Shown: positions 1-6,710, numbered from the stretch's first letter. The stretch: DNA of 11,365 nucleotides from NIOZ-UU13 sp964653075 (GCA_964653075.1 CAZZAX010000176.1:1-11365), one strand, 5' to 3'. Notes: a model not told the origin generated them from the letters alone. Program-made: numbers and translations.

Positions 1-1036
1 CGGGAAAGTATGCAGTCTTGGGAGGAATACTAAAGCTCCAGACATCGCCTTTCCATGGACTGTTCGGCTCGGTATCATTGACCTCATCTATGCGCCAGTA
101 GTAAGTTGTGCCGGGAACAAGACCGTCGGGGTAAGGAAATCCGGGGAAGCCTGCAACAAAAAATGTATCGGTCTGGTTGGCCCGGAGCGTACCTTCTGCA
201 CCCGAGTTAACGTCGTCAAAATTCTCACCTAAGTACACATCGTGCGAGACGGCAAAATCACCAGCCCGCCAGCTCAGGTTTACCCATGTATCCGGAAGCA
301 GGGAGCCGTCTTTGGGGGATGGGCTGCAAGAATATGGATATCCTTCACCAACACCCAGGGCAAGCCCCAAAATCTCCTGCTCAGTTAGCGCCCGGTTGAA
401 TACCGCAGCTTCGTCAATAATACCGCGGATGTATCTGAGGTCGTAAGAATAACCAATCTGCAGGGCGCCGACAGTCTCTTCGATGTGGGCAATAGCATTG
501 GTGGACTGCGTAAGTCCCCCGTCATTCGTGTACACATACGCAACTGCTTGATCAGGGTCAATCGTTACGGCCAACATTGTCCAGGTATCCTCGGGAATGA
601 CAGGGCCGCCGGTCCAGCCCCATGTAGCGGATGAATCGTTGTTCCAGACGTAGCGTAAGGTATCGTCGTCACCGAAGATCATTTCACATTGACCCACAAC
701 ACGGGAAGATATGAGCGGCGCCCAGTCGCCTCCTTTCCAGCCGTTGAGCCATATCGCAAAGGTGATGGCATCAGTCGTCAGTTCGGAATTGGGGACTGAG
801 ACATAGCCACTGGTTCCGTCGAGTTCGATACCGCCGCCGATACGGCCATCTGTCCAGGTAGCACCGCCAACCAATTCGCCGTCGAGCCCGTTGCCGCTTG
901 AGTCATAGGCTGTCGTGCCGGAACCCTCCTCGAACCTCCACCAGCCGACAAGACTGGGATCTGCGCCTTCGGATACGCTTATTAACAATCCCAGAACCAA
1001 AATAAAAGAAATCAGATAAACCCATTTCTTAGTCAT
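1..1036 (-). CDS. Secreted LamG-domain protein with Fn3-like module (partial, C-terminus off window)
   Basis: The gene reads leftward and has no stop before the window edge; about 345 residues are visible. A signal peptide is clear: MTKKWVY, then a hydrophobic core (LISFILVLGLLISV) and a likely cut near SEGA-D (residue 25). A concanavalin A-like LamG domain follows at about residues 28-225, opening with LVGWWRFEEGSGTTAYD and closing with the typical IRGIIDEAAVFNRALTEQEI. Residues 235-340 form a fibronectin III-like module with WVNLSWRAG, HDVYLG and YYWRIDEVN, an arrangement common in planctomycete exported proteins. The start at 1036 is set by a strong ribosome site (AAGGAGGA at 1042-1049, five bases away). 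The role is probably carbohydrate or surface binding outside the cytoplasm. No catalytic domain is visible, but one may lie beyond the edge. GC is high, as in dprA. Confidence 0.9.
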   Translation of the reverse strand, partial: MTKKWVYLISFILVLGLLISVSEGADPSLVGWWRFEEGSGTTAYDSSGNGLDGELVGGATWTDGRIGGGIELDGTSGYVSVPNSELTTDAITFAIWLNGWKGGDWAPLISSRVVGQCEMIFGDDDTLRYVWNNDSSATWGWTGGPVIPEDTWTMLAVTIDPDQAVAYVYTNDGGLTQSTNAIAHIEETVGALQIGYSYDLRYIRGIIDEAAVFNRALTEQEILGLALGVGEGYPYSCSPSPKDGSLLPDTWVNLSWRAGDFAVSHDVYLGENFDDVNSGAEGTLRANQTDTFFVAGFPGFPYPDGLVPGTTYYWRIDEVNDTEPNSPWKGDVWSFSIPPKTAYFP

Positions 1037-1049
1037 AACAGTCCTCCTT

Positions 1050-1469
1050 CAATGTAAGTTTTAAATGTTAATTGAAACAAGGGAATTTTCACTGAGCATT
1101 ACAAAGTTGTCGCTCTCGCTTTGCATTTTGCCCGGCAGATCCTCCTCTATTTGGAAAACTTTTTTAAAATTGTGCTTACATGAAGACTAAAAGTCACAGA
1201 TGCCCGACTATGAAGACACGAGATTCACTATCTATCTATACCAAATTATCCACTTTAATTTCAAGGGAAAACCCAAGATTTTGAAGGAATTTGTCATTAT
1301 TTGGCCGAATATCATATTTAAGTTTTTATTTTTTTTCCTTGTGCCTTAGCCCGCCTGGCGGTAAATTACCAATCGGCGAGAATGGTACCCGGTGAAAGCC
1401 TGTTTCTGGGTAGGTCGAATGGGTGGATATTTTCGGCTTTATGAATACTGATTTGCGAGAAGACAGATA
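1050..1469. other. Divergent intergenic region between the LamG gene and dprA
   Basis: No convincing gene lies in these 420 bases. The leftward leader of the LamG gene (1061-1147) holds AGGAGG at 1142-1147 and a 21-codon reading frame starting at 1126 (MQSESDNF...). Its ATG is 15 bases from that AGGAGG, so translation is doubtful. TGCAAAG and CTTTGTA in the same leader could pair with one G-U. A T-rich run is at 1323-1337. A small hairpin CCGCCTGGCGG is at 1351-1361 and GGTAAATTACC, a near-perfect palindrome, follows it. Just before dprA, a nine-codon frame (1441-1470) ends in TAATG, overlapping the dprA start. I could not assign promoters with confidence. Confidence 0.4.
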
Positions 1470-2624
1470 ATGTTGGGAGCACAGGCCAATTCAGTTGATA
1501 TTGAAAAATGGCTCAGGTTAATCAGGGCCGACAGCGTTGGTCCGACTACGTTCGCGAAACTCATAAAACATTTCGGCTCGGCGGACCGGGTGTTAGGTGC
1601 TTCGGTTAGCGAGCTGGCGAAAGTTGATGGGATTGGTTACAAAACCGCCGAACAAATAGCGACGACACGCGGCAAGTTCGATGTTGCGGCCGAGCTGGAA
1701 TTGGCGGCAAAACTCGGCGTCTGGATAATCAATCTTGAAGATAAGCGATACCCACCCGCGTTGAGGCAGATTTACGACCCGCCGCCTGTGCTTTATATAA
1801 AGGGAAGTCTGTGCCGGGAAGATAATCTGGCGATATCGATAGTCGGCTCGCGGCGGTGCAGTTTGTACGGTCAGGAGGCAGCTTCACGGTTTGCACATTT
1901 TTTAAGCTCGGCGGGTTTTACCATTTGTTCGGGTATGGCCCGCGGGATAGATACTGCGGCCCATCAGGGCGCTTTGTCGGCCGGAGGGCGGACCATTGCA
2001 GTGCAGGGCTGCGGGCTTGCAGGGATTTATCCGCCGGAGAATAAGAAGCTGTTCGAGCTTATAGCCGAATCCGGTGCGTGCATCAGTGAGCTGCCGCTGC
2101 AGTATGAGCCGCTGTCGGAAAACTTCCCGCCGCGGAACAGAATAATAGCGGGACTTTCTTTGGGAACGATTGTTGTCGAGGCGGGGCTGCGTTCCGGGGC
2201 GTTAATCAGCGCCAGAATGGCTATGGAAAATAACCGGGAGGTTATGGCGGTGCCGGGGAAGATTGATTCGCCTTTGAGTAAGGGAACGCACCGGCTGATA
2301 AAACAGGGCGCAAAACTGATAGAATCCGTTGAGGACGTGATGGAAGCTCTCGGCCATATAGGCGAGCAATTGGAAGGGCATGTAAGTGCGGCTGCAGGAA
2401 AAGCGGCTGAAAAAATAGAAAGGCCGCTGTTCGAGATAAAAGAGCTGAAGCTGAGCGGCCATGAGAAGACAATTTTCGAGAGCCTCGGTAAGGAGCCGTT
2501 GCATATAGAACAAATAATCGCCGGTACCGATTTGGCGGCCGGAAGTGTTAATGCGGGCCTGGTATCACTCCGGCTAAAGGGCCTTGTAAAGCAACTGCCG
2601 GGTAATTTGTTTGTGAAAAGATAG
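1470..2624 (+). CDS. dprA: DNA-processing protein DprA (Smf)
   Basis: DprA binds single-stranded DNA entering the cell, protects it and loads RecA during natural transformation. Many bacteria that are not known to be competent also keep it. At 384 residues the length is normal. The N-terminal part (about 10-70) is a helical SAM/helix-hairpin-helix-like region with VDGIGYKTAEQI at 52-63. The extended Rossmann domain holds the family signatures VGSRR (125-129), GMARGID (155-161) and FPPRNRIIAG (219-228), followed by EAGLRSGALISA and the VPGKI segment. A C-terminal winged helix spans about 325-384 and ends KGLVKQLPGNLFVKR. The start at 1470 has only a weak GAGAAG upstream and overlaps the stop of a nine-codon frame (TAATG), so coupling is possible. 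Downstream is repeat DNA, not topA, the neighbour I would half expect. Confidence 0.96.
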   Translation: MLGAQANSVDIEKWLRLIRADSVGPTTFAKLIKHFGSADRVLGASVSELAKVDGIGYKTAEQIATTRGKFDVAAELELAAKLGVWIINLEDKRYPPALRQIYDPPPVLYIKGSLCREDNLAISIVGSRRCSLYGQEAASRFAHFLSSAGFTICSGMARGIDTAAHQGALSAGGRTIAVQGCGLAGIYPPENKKLFELIAESGACISELPLQYEPLSENFPPRNRIIAGLSLGTIVVEAGLRSGALISARMAMENNREVMAVPGKIDSPLSKGTHRLIKQGAKLIESVEDVMEALGHIGEQLEGHVSAAAGKAAEKIERPLFEIKELKLSGHEKTIFESLGKEPLHIEQIIAGTDLAAGSVNAGLVSLRLKGLVKQLPGNLFVKR

Positions 2625-2682
2625 AACATCTCGAGAATCCTCCACAGGACACCTGATGGTGGAAACAAATTCGAATTTTCAA

Positions 2683-2832
2683 GATTGGCCCCCCGACTAC
2701 GACATTCGAGGACAAGATTGAACTGGGTTTGTATTGGCTTTGAATTGGGTTTGTTTTTTCTCCCCGCCAGCGGAATAAATTGTTATATACCTTTGTATAG
2801 TAGATATTTAGGTTCATTTTTAGCCTTTCGGG
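2683..2832. repeat. 150-bp intergenic repeat, full copy
   Basis: This unit opens with GATTGGCCCCCCGACTACG and CATTCGAGGA, continues with TTGTATTGGCTTTGAATTGG, and contains the small hairpin CCGCCAGCGG (2764-2773) and GAATAAATTGTTATA. It is followed at once by a second copy of its first half. Bases 2725-2828 match 11263-11365 almost completely, so the element is dispersed. Read on the minus strand it gives a spurious peptide rich in KTNPIQSQ, a pattern I associate with non-coding repeats in planctomycete genomes. It has no transposase and no obvious terminal inverted repeats. Confidence 0.75.
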
Positions 2833-2902
2833 GATTGGCCCCCCGACTGCGACATTCGAGGATAAATTTGTATTGGCTTTGAATTGGGTTTGATTGGGTT
2901 TG
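2833..2902. repeat. Partial second copy of the 150-bp repeat
   Basis: This starts exactly 150 bases after the first copy with the same GATTGGCCCCCCGACTGCG and CATTCGAGGA. It lacks about eleven bases present in the first copy and repeats TTGTATTGGCTTTGAATTGG. It ends in two GATTGGGTTTG/GAATTGGGTTTG tandem units, after which the similarity stops. The arrangement suggests unequal recombination or slippage between TTGGGTTTG units. Confidence 0.7.
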
Positions 2903-2912
2903 TTTTTGACTT

Positions 2913-2939
2913 TTGTCAGACTGGCGAAAATTGTATAAT
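2913..2939 (+). promoter_or_regulatory. Possible sigma-70-like promoter
   Basis: TTGTCA at 2913-2918 (five of six to the -35 consensus) and a perfect TATAAT at 2934-2939 are separated by 15 bases, which is short. The predicted start would be near 2946, just upstream of the terminator hairpin. AT-rich DNA makes chance matches likely. Confidence 0.28.
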
Positions 2940-2945
2940 TCATTG

Positions 2946-3028
2946 TTGTACAAGATGTTACGTCTGTTTGGACAATTGGTGAATTGGGTTTGTTTCTACG
3001 AAAAGTAGTAGAACTTTTCGTAGTTTTT
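2946..3028 (+). ncRNA. Candidate small RNA between promoter-like and terminator sequences
   Basis: If the promoter at 2913-2939 is real, a transcript of about 80 bases would run to the U-tract at 3028. It carries no reading frame with a ribosome site. I recognise no RNA family. The only support is the pairing of a promoter-like sequence with a strong terminator in a stretch without genes. Confidence 0.18.
2996..3028 (+). terminator. Rho-independent terminator hairpin
   Basis: CTACGAAAAGT (2996-3006) and ACTTTTCGTAG (3013-3023) form a perfect 11-bp stem around the six-base loop AGTAGA. TTTTT follows at 3024-3028, so it works in the rightward direction. It lies about 370 bases after the dprA stop and could end dprA read-through or a local small RNA. 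Confidence 0.55.
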
Positions 3029-3078
3029 CCTTTGAATAATTGACCTTTTTGATTATTTAAAGGACTTCTCATTATTAG

Positions 3079-3160
3079 CCGCCGGTCGTTAGTTAATAGT
3101 CGTTGGTATTTAGTCATTGGTATTTGGTATATATCTATTGGTATTTAGTTTTCAGCCGGA
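3079..3160. repeat. Degenerate TTGGTATTTAG low-complexity repeat
   Basis: The motif TTGGTATTT recurs in quick succession as TTGGTATTTAGTCA, TTGGTATTTGG and TTGGTATTTAG, next to GTTAGTTAATAGTCG. It looks like decayed simple repeat DNA and no gene is visible. Confidence 0.5.
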
Positions 3161-3452
3161 GGGAAAAAAACAGTCCCTCTATAATTAGACGTACCTGCAC
3201 GATTGATACGAAATAGGGGGAGTTATTTAAAGGATAAAATTTGCTAAGTGCTTATGAGAAAAGGAGATAAAATTTTTTTAGAAAATTTGAAATTTGTTGA
3301 AAATTACCAGCGTTTTTGTTCGAAAATACCTGCAGATACCTCACTGCTTAGGCACAAGTTGTGGGAAATTGGCACATTTAAGAAGTCAAAAAATATTAGA
3401 ATGGGCAAAATGGGTAGTTGCGGCAAGCAATAAACATTATCGGACGTCGCGT
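3161..3452. other. Intergenic, two overlapping unsupported short frames
   Basis: Two overlapping rightward frames of about 60 codons run here: a GTG start at 3248 and an ATG start at 3294, the second continuing to 3476. Neither has a good ribosome site or a recognisable domain, and they use the same DNA in different frames. The second contains a helical-looking stretch (KILEWAKWVVAASNKHYRT) that may be a gene remnant. I would not annotate either as a gene. Confidence 0.3.
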
Positions 3453-3568
3453 CGGGCGGTGGTGGGGATTAGCTAAGGTGGGGTTGGGGTGGGGAGGAGA
3501 GAGGTTGTAAGGGTAATGGGAAGTGGTTAAGGTGGGGCGGGGGATGGGACTGATGGTTTTTGGGGGTT
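3453..3568 (+). other. G-rich tract with quadruplex potential
   Basis: The top strand is strongly G-biased for about 115 bases, with many runs of three to five Gs. Four GGGG runs at 3464-3467, 3480-3483, 3486-3489 and 3491-3494 could form a quadruplex with loops of 12, 2 and 1 bases. A second set lies around 3534-3565. No gene overlaps it. The strand asymmetry suggests slippage-prone or structure-forming DNA. Confidence 0.5.
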
Positions 3569-3583
3569 GTAAGTGCTGCCTGC

Positions 3584-3617
3584 GGCCAGCATGAGGTGCC
3601 TTATAGGCACGTAGATA
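3584..3617. repeat. TTATA-loop hairpin repeat, copy 1
   Basis: GGCCAGCATGAG leads into the hairpin GTGCC-TTATA-GGCAC (3596-3610), then GTAGATA. The whole 34-base string from GGCCAGC to GTAGATA recurs unchanged at 9292-9325, almost 6 kb away, so it is a dispersed element. Confidence 0.7.
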
Positions 3618-3619
3618 AG

Positions 3620-3643
3620 AGCTGCCTTATAGGCAGGTAGATA
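3620..3643. repeat. TTATA-loop hairpin repeat, copy 2 with compensatory change
   Basis: CTGCC-TTATA-GGCAG (3622-3636) plus GTAGATA lies 26 bases after copy 1. The outer stem pair G-C of copy 1 is C-G here, so both arms changed together. This suggests that base pairing matters. Confidence 0.65.
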
Positions 3644-3658
3644 TTTGAAGACGAGAAA

Positions 3659-3751
3659 CATTTCTACCTGAGGCCAGCATGAGCATCAAACAGTCACGTA
3701 AACACGTAGTGTTGAAGTGATTTAAACTGGTGCGAACCGAAGGTAGAAATG
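3659..3751. repeat. 93-bp segment bounded by 11-bp inverted repeats
   Basis: CATTTCTACCT (3659-3669) and AGGTAGAAATG (3741-3751) are perfect inverted repeats. Between them is another GGCCAGCATGAG and the string GTGCGAACCG, which also appears near 9573. The size and ends fit a miniature inverted-repeat element, but no target duplication is clear. Confidence 0.45.
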
Positions 3752-3814
3752 CGGTCAGCGAATTGTTGAATTAGTGAATTGATTCTCCTATGCTTTGCCT
3801 GCTGGCGGTTTGCG

Positions 3815-3830
3815 TTAGCCTTTGGGCTAA
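3815..3830. terminator. Weak hairpin downstream of the nuclease-like gene
   Basis: TTAGCC-TTTG-GGCTAA forms a six-bp stem 57 bases beyond the stop of the leftward gene at 3887. There is no U-tract in the leftward direction, so it could be a weak terminator or only another intergenic hairpin. Confidence 0.22.
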
Positions 3831-3886
3831 TATTTACGTATTATAACATATTAATATAAAGCAAAGAAAAACGTCACCTGATCCTT

Positions 3887-5359
3887 TTAAATATCTTTCT
3901 TATTTGATATAAAGTAACGCATTAACAAATCATAGATTTTTTTATCTGTTTTTTTGAATTTCTTGGCGATGGCTGAACCATCAAAGTACTTGATATCATA
4001 CTTCCTCACTGAGTTGGCATATTTATTTAGTAGTTTAAGTGCGTCTTTTTCAAAACCGGATGTGCACCAAAGCTCAAAAACCAAATTCTTGTTTTTGTAA
4101 TCATCCTGACTCAAAATCCATCTTCTGATTATTTGTATTTTCTCCTTCAACCATTTTTTAACTTCAACTGCATCCAAAGGTGATTTATAAGCCTTGCACT
4201 CTACAACTCTCAACATATTAGAACCTTTGACAAAAACATCAATTTCTTTTGTCTTTCGGAACTTCGGTTCACGTATTACTTTCCCAATCTCTAAAGGGAT
4301 ATGGTCTCTTGAATAGAAATACCCCACAACGAACTCAAACAGATCCCCTTTCATATTCTTGAACTTGTCATCCAGCGTGGATATCTTTTCACACAACTCA
4401 ATAAACTGATCTGGGTTCGTACTAACTATTTTCGTTGCATTTGCAATAGTTTCTATGAGAAGTCGCAGAGCATCGGCATAAGAAGTACCAAATAGCTCAC
4501 TCACACGCCCTATCGCTATTCCACGAGACTTTAGTCGTTTAAAAGTACTCTCTTCAACATTATCACATATCAAAAATGGTATGAACGGCCTTGTTTTTGT
4601 TTGCTGCTGCAATATCTCGATTTTCTGCAAGAAGAACTCTGCGTCAATTTTATTCACTTTTCTTCCGATCAGTATGTCTGCGACAACGAATCCAGAGAGA
4701 ACTTTCCCACCTCTCCATCCCTTAAGTCCATGAAGATACGATGGTGAAGTAAATCCCCACTGAAACTTCCCGAATTCAGCTTGCTCACTCAAACACCTTC
4801 CAGTACCAAAGGAAACAAAGTTCAAGTTTCGCACTAGATCATGAAAATTCTGCATAACATGTGTTTTTGCAATCTCAATGGCTTTAAATCGATTGTAGTT
4901 ATTTTGCTGCTTGAACAACTTGTAATTTATTTCCAGAGTTTCATCATCAAATTCACTTATCAGGTCGTTCTTCTGAAGCTCCTCAATAATTGAAGAATAA
5001 AGAAGATGCCTTTTCAGTTTCTTCACTGGTGAAAAACCATAGGCTGCCAATTGTGACTTTCTCGCAAAACCGGAGTGGAAAAAACACGAATTAAGCAATG
5101 CATAGTACGCCTTCGATGAGTTCTTCAGGCTAAGTTTCATGGCATCCCAATACCTATCGCTATTAAAGTGTTCTTGCAAATAGACAAAGTATTGGTTGTT
5201 TTTATACCCAAGATTTATTTTTTGGATTGGAGGTCTCGTACGGCATAGTCTCTGCCGAGCAGCTTCAAGTTTAATATCCTTCTTATACGCAAGTTTTTCC
5301 ACTAATCTGCCAGAAAGCATCGGCCCATGTTTTTTGAGGATACGTTGAAGAAAATCCAT
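3887..5359 (-). CDS. Winged-helix protein with C-terminal PD-(D/E)XK nuclease-like domain
   Basis: I do not recognise a named family. From the chosen start the protein has 490 residues. Residues 1-60 look like a winged helix (FLQRILKKHGPMLSGRLVEKL, then EAARQRLCR). A middle region (about 180-300) has alternating strands and helices, including FIPFLICDN and LKSRGIAIGRVSELFG, and could be a degenerate nuclease-like domain. The C-terminal part carries a good PD-(D/E)XK pattern: E342 in GDLFEF, D374 in KEIDVF, and E387-x-K389 in VVECKAYK. This suggests a metal-dependent DNA nuclease, such as a restriction or defence effector. The start at 5359 is preferred because GAGG (5366-5369) sits six bases upstream; an ATG at 5374 lacks a well-placed site. 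The gene is AT-rich compared with dprA, which suggests transfer. No methylase is adjacent. Confidence 0.8.
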   Translation of the reverse strand: MDFLQRILKKHGPMLSGRLVEKLAYKKDIKLEAARQRLCRTRPPIQKINLGYKNNQYFVYLQEHFNSDRYWDAMKLSLKNSSKAYYALLNSCFFHSGFARKSQLAAYGFSPVKKLKRHLLYSSIIEELQKNDLISEFDDETLEINYKLFKQQNNYNRFKAIEIAKTHVMQNFHDLVRNLNFVSFGTGRCLSEQAEFGKFQWGFTSPSYLHGLKGWRGGKVLSGFVVADILIGRKVNKIDAEFFLQKIEILQQQTKTRPFIPFLICDNVEESTFKRLKSRGIAIGRVSELFGTSYADALRLLIETIANATKIVSTNPDQFIELCEKISTLDDKFKNMKGDLFEFVVGYFYSRDHIPLEIGKVIREPKFRKTKEIDVFVKGSNMLRVVECKAYKSPLDAVEVKKWLKEKIQIIRRWILSQDDYKNKNLVFELWCTSGFEKDALKLLNKYANSVRKYDIKYFDGSAIAKKFKKTDKKIYDLLMRYFISNKKDI

Positions 5360-5423
5360 GTCATACCTCACCATTTATAATATATTAATTAACTCCTGCT
5401 CTACATGTTTTTTTTAATCCTTT

Positions 5424-5546
5424 TTAGGACAAGAACTTAAGCTCTCTTAGTAACCCTAATTCTCTGTCACAAAGCATATCGAACACTTTCTCATCTCGTC
5501 GGTTTTTGCTTTGTATTGTATTCCCCGCATCTCTATATTGTTTCTT
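5424..5546 (-). pseudogene. Possible leftover reading frame upstream of the nuclease-like gene
   Basis: A 40-codon stop-bounded leftward frame reads KKQYRDAGNTIQSKNRR, then DEKVFDMLCDRELGLLREL and ends KFLS. The composition is protein-like and amphipathic. The only ATG is far inside it and no ribosome site precedes the frame, so it may be the tail of a decayed gene. The small hairpin TCCGCC-TAT-GGCGGA (5556-5570) lies just upstream. Confidence 0.2.
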
Positions 5547-5628
5547 CTATATTTATCCGCCTATGGCGGACTCGCCCAATTTCTTGTGTTTCAACTCACA
5601 AAAATAGAATGTCCCCTTTTTTCTCTTT

Positions 5629-6408
5629 TTAATAAAGCTTATACAGGTCGGACTTTTGAACTCTATCCTTCAACTCACCAGAAACATTTTTAACTAACTC
5701 CACAAACAAATCTTTAGCATGAGGGCTAACATAGACTTTTTCAATCAAATCGGATGGGGAAATTTTTATACGGATATATTCAGGACGCTCCTTCTTTAAT
5801 TTTTCCAGATGTGCTTCATTTCGTAGTTGTACTTCTTTTAATTTATCCACTCTTTGATAGATAAATGCCCGTAGTTCTTTTTCGTGTGCAAATGATGGTC
5901 GCTTATAAATAATGTCCTCCCAGCCCAAAGCTGTGAATAATTTGCCGACGGGAATTCCATCAACAGGTTCCCCTGCGTTCTTAGGATCGTATTTTACCTT
6001 GGATATAGAAATACCATCTCTTGGCCATTTAAGTTTAATTTCGGAGCCGAGTTTTTCAAAAGTAGATTGTATTGCGATTGTCTCATGTTTATTTTCAGAG
6101 TACAGGCACCACAAAGCGGCCGATTCAACATCATTCATATGCCAGCAATTCAAATACACAAAAAGCCGCCCAAAAGTATTAACCTGACGCGTTCGTTCGT
6201 TACCTTTCGGATTTGCTGATGATAATTGCTTATATGACTCACCAAAAAATTGGATCGCACTGCAATCATATGGGTCTTCGAATTTATCCGCTCTGGCAAA
6301 ATGCAATTCTACAGTTGTAAGTAAATCGACGTATTTTGAGAAATCAATGTACCGCCAAATTTTTTGTTTATTATCCGGGATATCAATTGGAATTTCAACT
6401 TCATACAC
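5629..6408 (-). CDS. DUF2971 family protein
   Basis: The 259-residue product fits the DUF2971 pattern: WRYIDFSKYVDLL (18-30), a strand leading to FARADKFEDPYD (37-48), then NCWHMNDVESAALWCLYSEN (87-106) with the conserved W and Y, HETIAI, and SFAHEKELRAFIY near 172-184. The family has no established biochemical function. It is scattered in accessory regions, sometimes near restriction or defence genes. The start is GTG at 6408, supported by AAGGAG at 6417-6422 with eight bases of spacing. The protein is soluble, with no signal peptide or membrane segment. The gene is AT-rich and co-oriented with the nuclease-like gene, about 270 bases away, so a shared transcript is possible but not shown. 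The lysine-rich C-terminal third (KLKEVQLRNEAHLEKLKKE) may be coiled coil. Confidence 0.8.
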   Translation of the reverse strand: MYEVEIPIDIPDNKQKIWRYIDFSKYVDLLTTVELHFARADKFEDPYDCSAIQFFGESYKQLSSANPKGNERTRQVNTFGRLFVYLNCWHMNDVESAALWCLYSENKHETIAIQSTFEKLGSEIKLKWPRDGISISKVKYDPKNAGEPVDGIPVGKLFTALGWEDIIYKRPSFAHEKELRAFIYQRVDKLKEVQLRNEAHLEKLKKERPEYIRIKISPSDLIEKVYVSPHAKDLFVELVKNVSGELKDRVQKSDLYKLY

Positions 6409-6453
6409 TTGTTTGACTCCTTAAAAAACCGGAGACTGTGGAGACGAACTGAA

Positions 6454-6483
6454 GGGATCAGGCACCAATTCTGTTCTGATCCC
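6454..6483. repeat. Inverted repeat upstream of the DUF2971 gene
   Basis: GGGATCAG (6454-6461) and CTGATCCC (6476-6483) are perfect 8-bp arms around a 14-base spacer, about 45 bases before the DUF2971 start codon. It could be an operator or a leader hairpin, or one more intergenic repeat. Confidence 0.4.
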
Positions 6484-6621
6484 CCGAAGCTAATCCTGAT
6501 TTTCCAGCCGTTCATTTTCCATTTTGCGATCTTTACTAAACCGCCATCATTGTATTACTCAACCCGCCTTCGGCGGAATATCAATACTTGTCCTGAGTTC
6601 AATCGAAGGAATCGTATCTCA

Positions 6622-6694
6622 TGTTGATTCCGCTCCCGGTTGACTCACGCCTTTAGCGGTAGAGAATAACAGAAAGGAAGTAAAAATGCAAAAG
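6622..6694. repeat. 73-base dispersed repeat, copy 1
   Basis: TGTTGATTCCGCTCCCGG, then TCACGCCTTTAGCGGT, a run of AGAATAAC and AAATGCAAAA match bases 8412-8480 in the same order, at roughly three quarters identity by eye. No coding potential is seen. Confidence 0.55.
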
Positions 6695-6710
6695 GAAAAA
6701 GGGGAAAAAT

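Noticed and set aside
177..446. Rightward 89-codon frame inside the LamG gene
   Set aside because: It is antisense to the clearly coding LamG/Fn3 sequence and has no domain or ribosome site.
1441..1470. Nine-codon leader peptide coupled to dprA by TAATG
   Set aside because: No ribosome site precedes its ATG and the peptide is unremarkable; the overlap could be chance.
2027..2668. Leftward 213-codon frame inside dprA
   Set aside because: It is the antisense shadow of a clear dprA gene, with serine- and proline-rich composition and no recognisable domain.
2548..3117. Leftward 189-codon frame overlapping the dprA end and the repeat region
   Set aside because: It is a translation of the 150-bp repeat and low-complexity DNA (peptide rich in NPIQSQ-like strings), has no ribosome site and overlaps dprA antisense.
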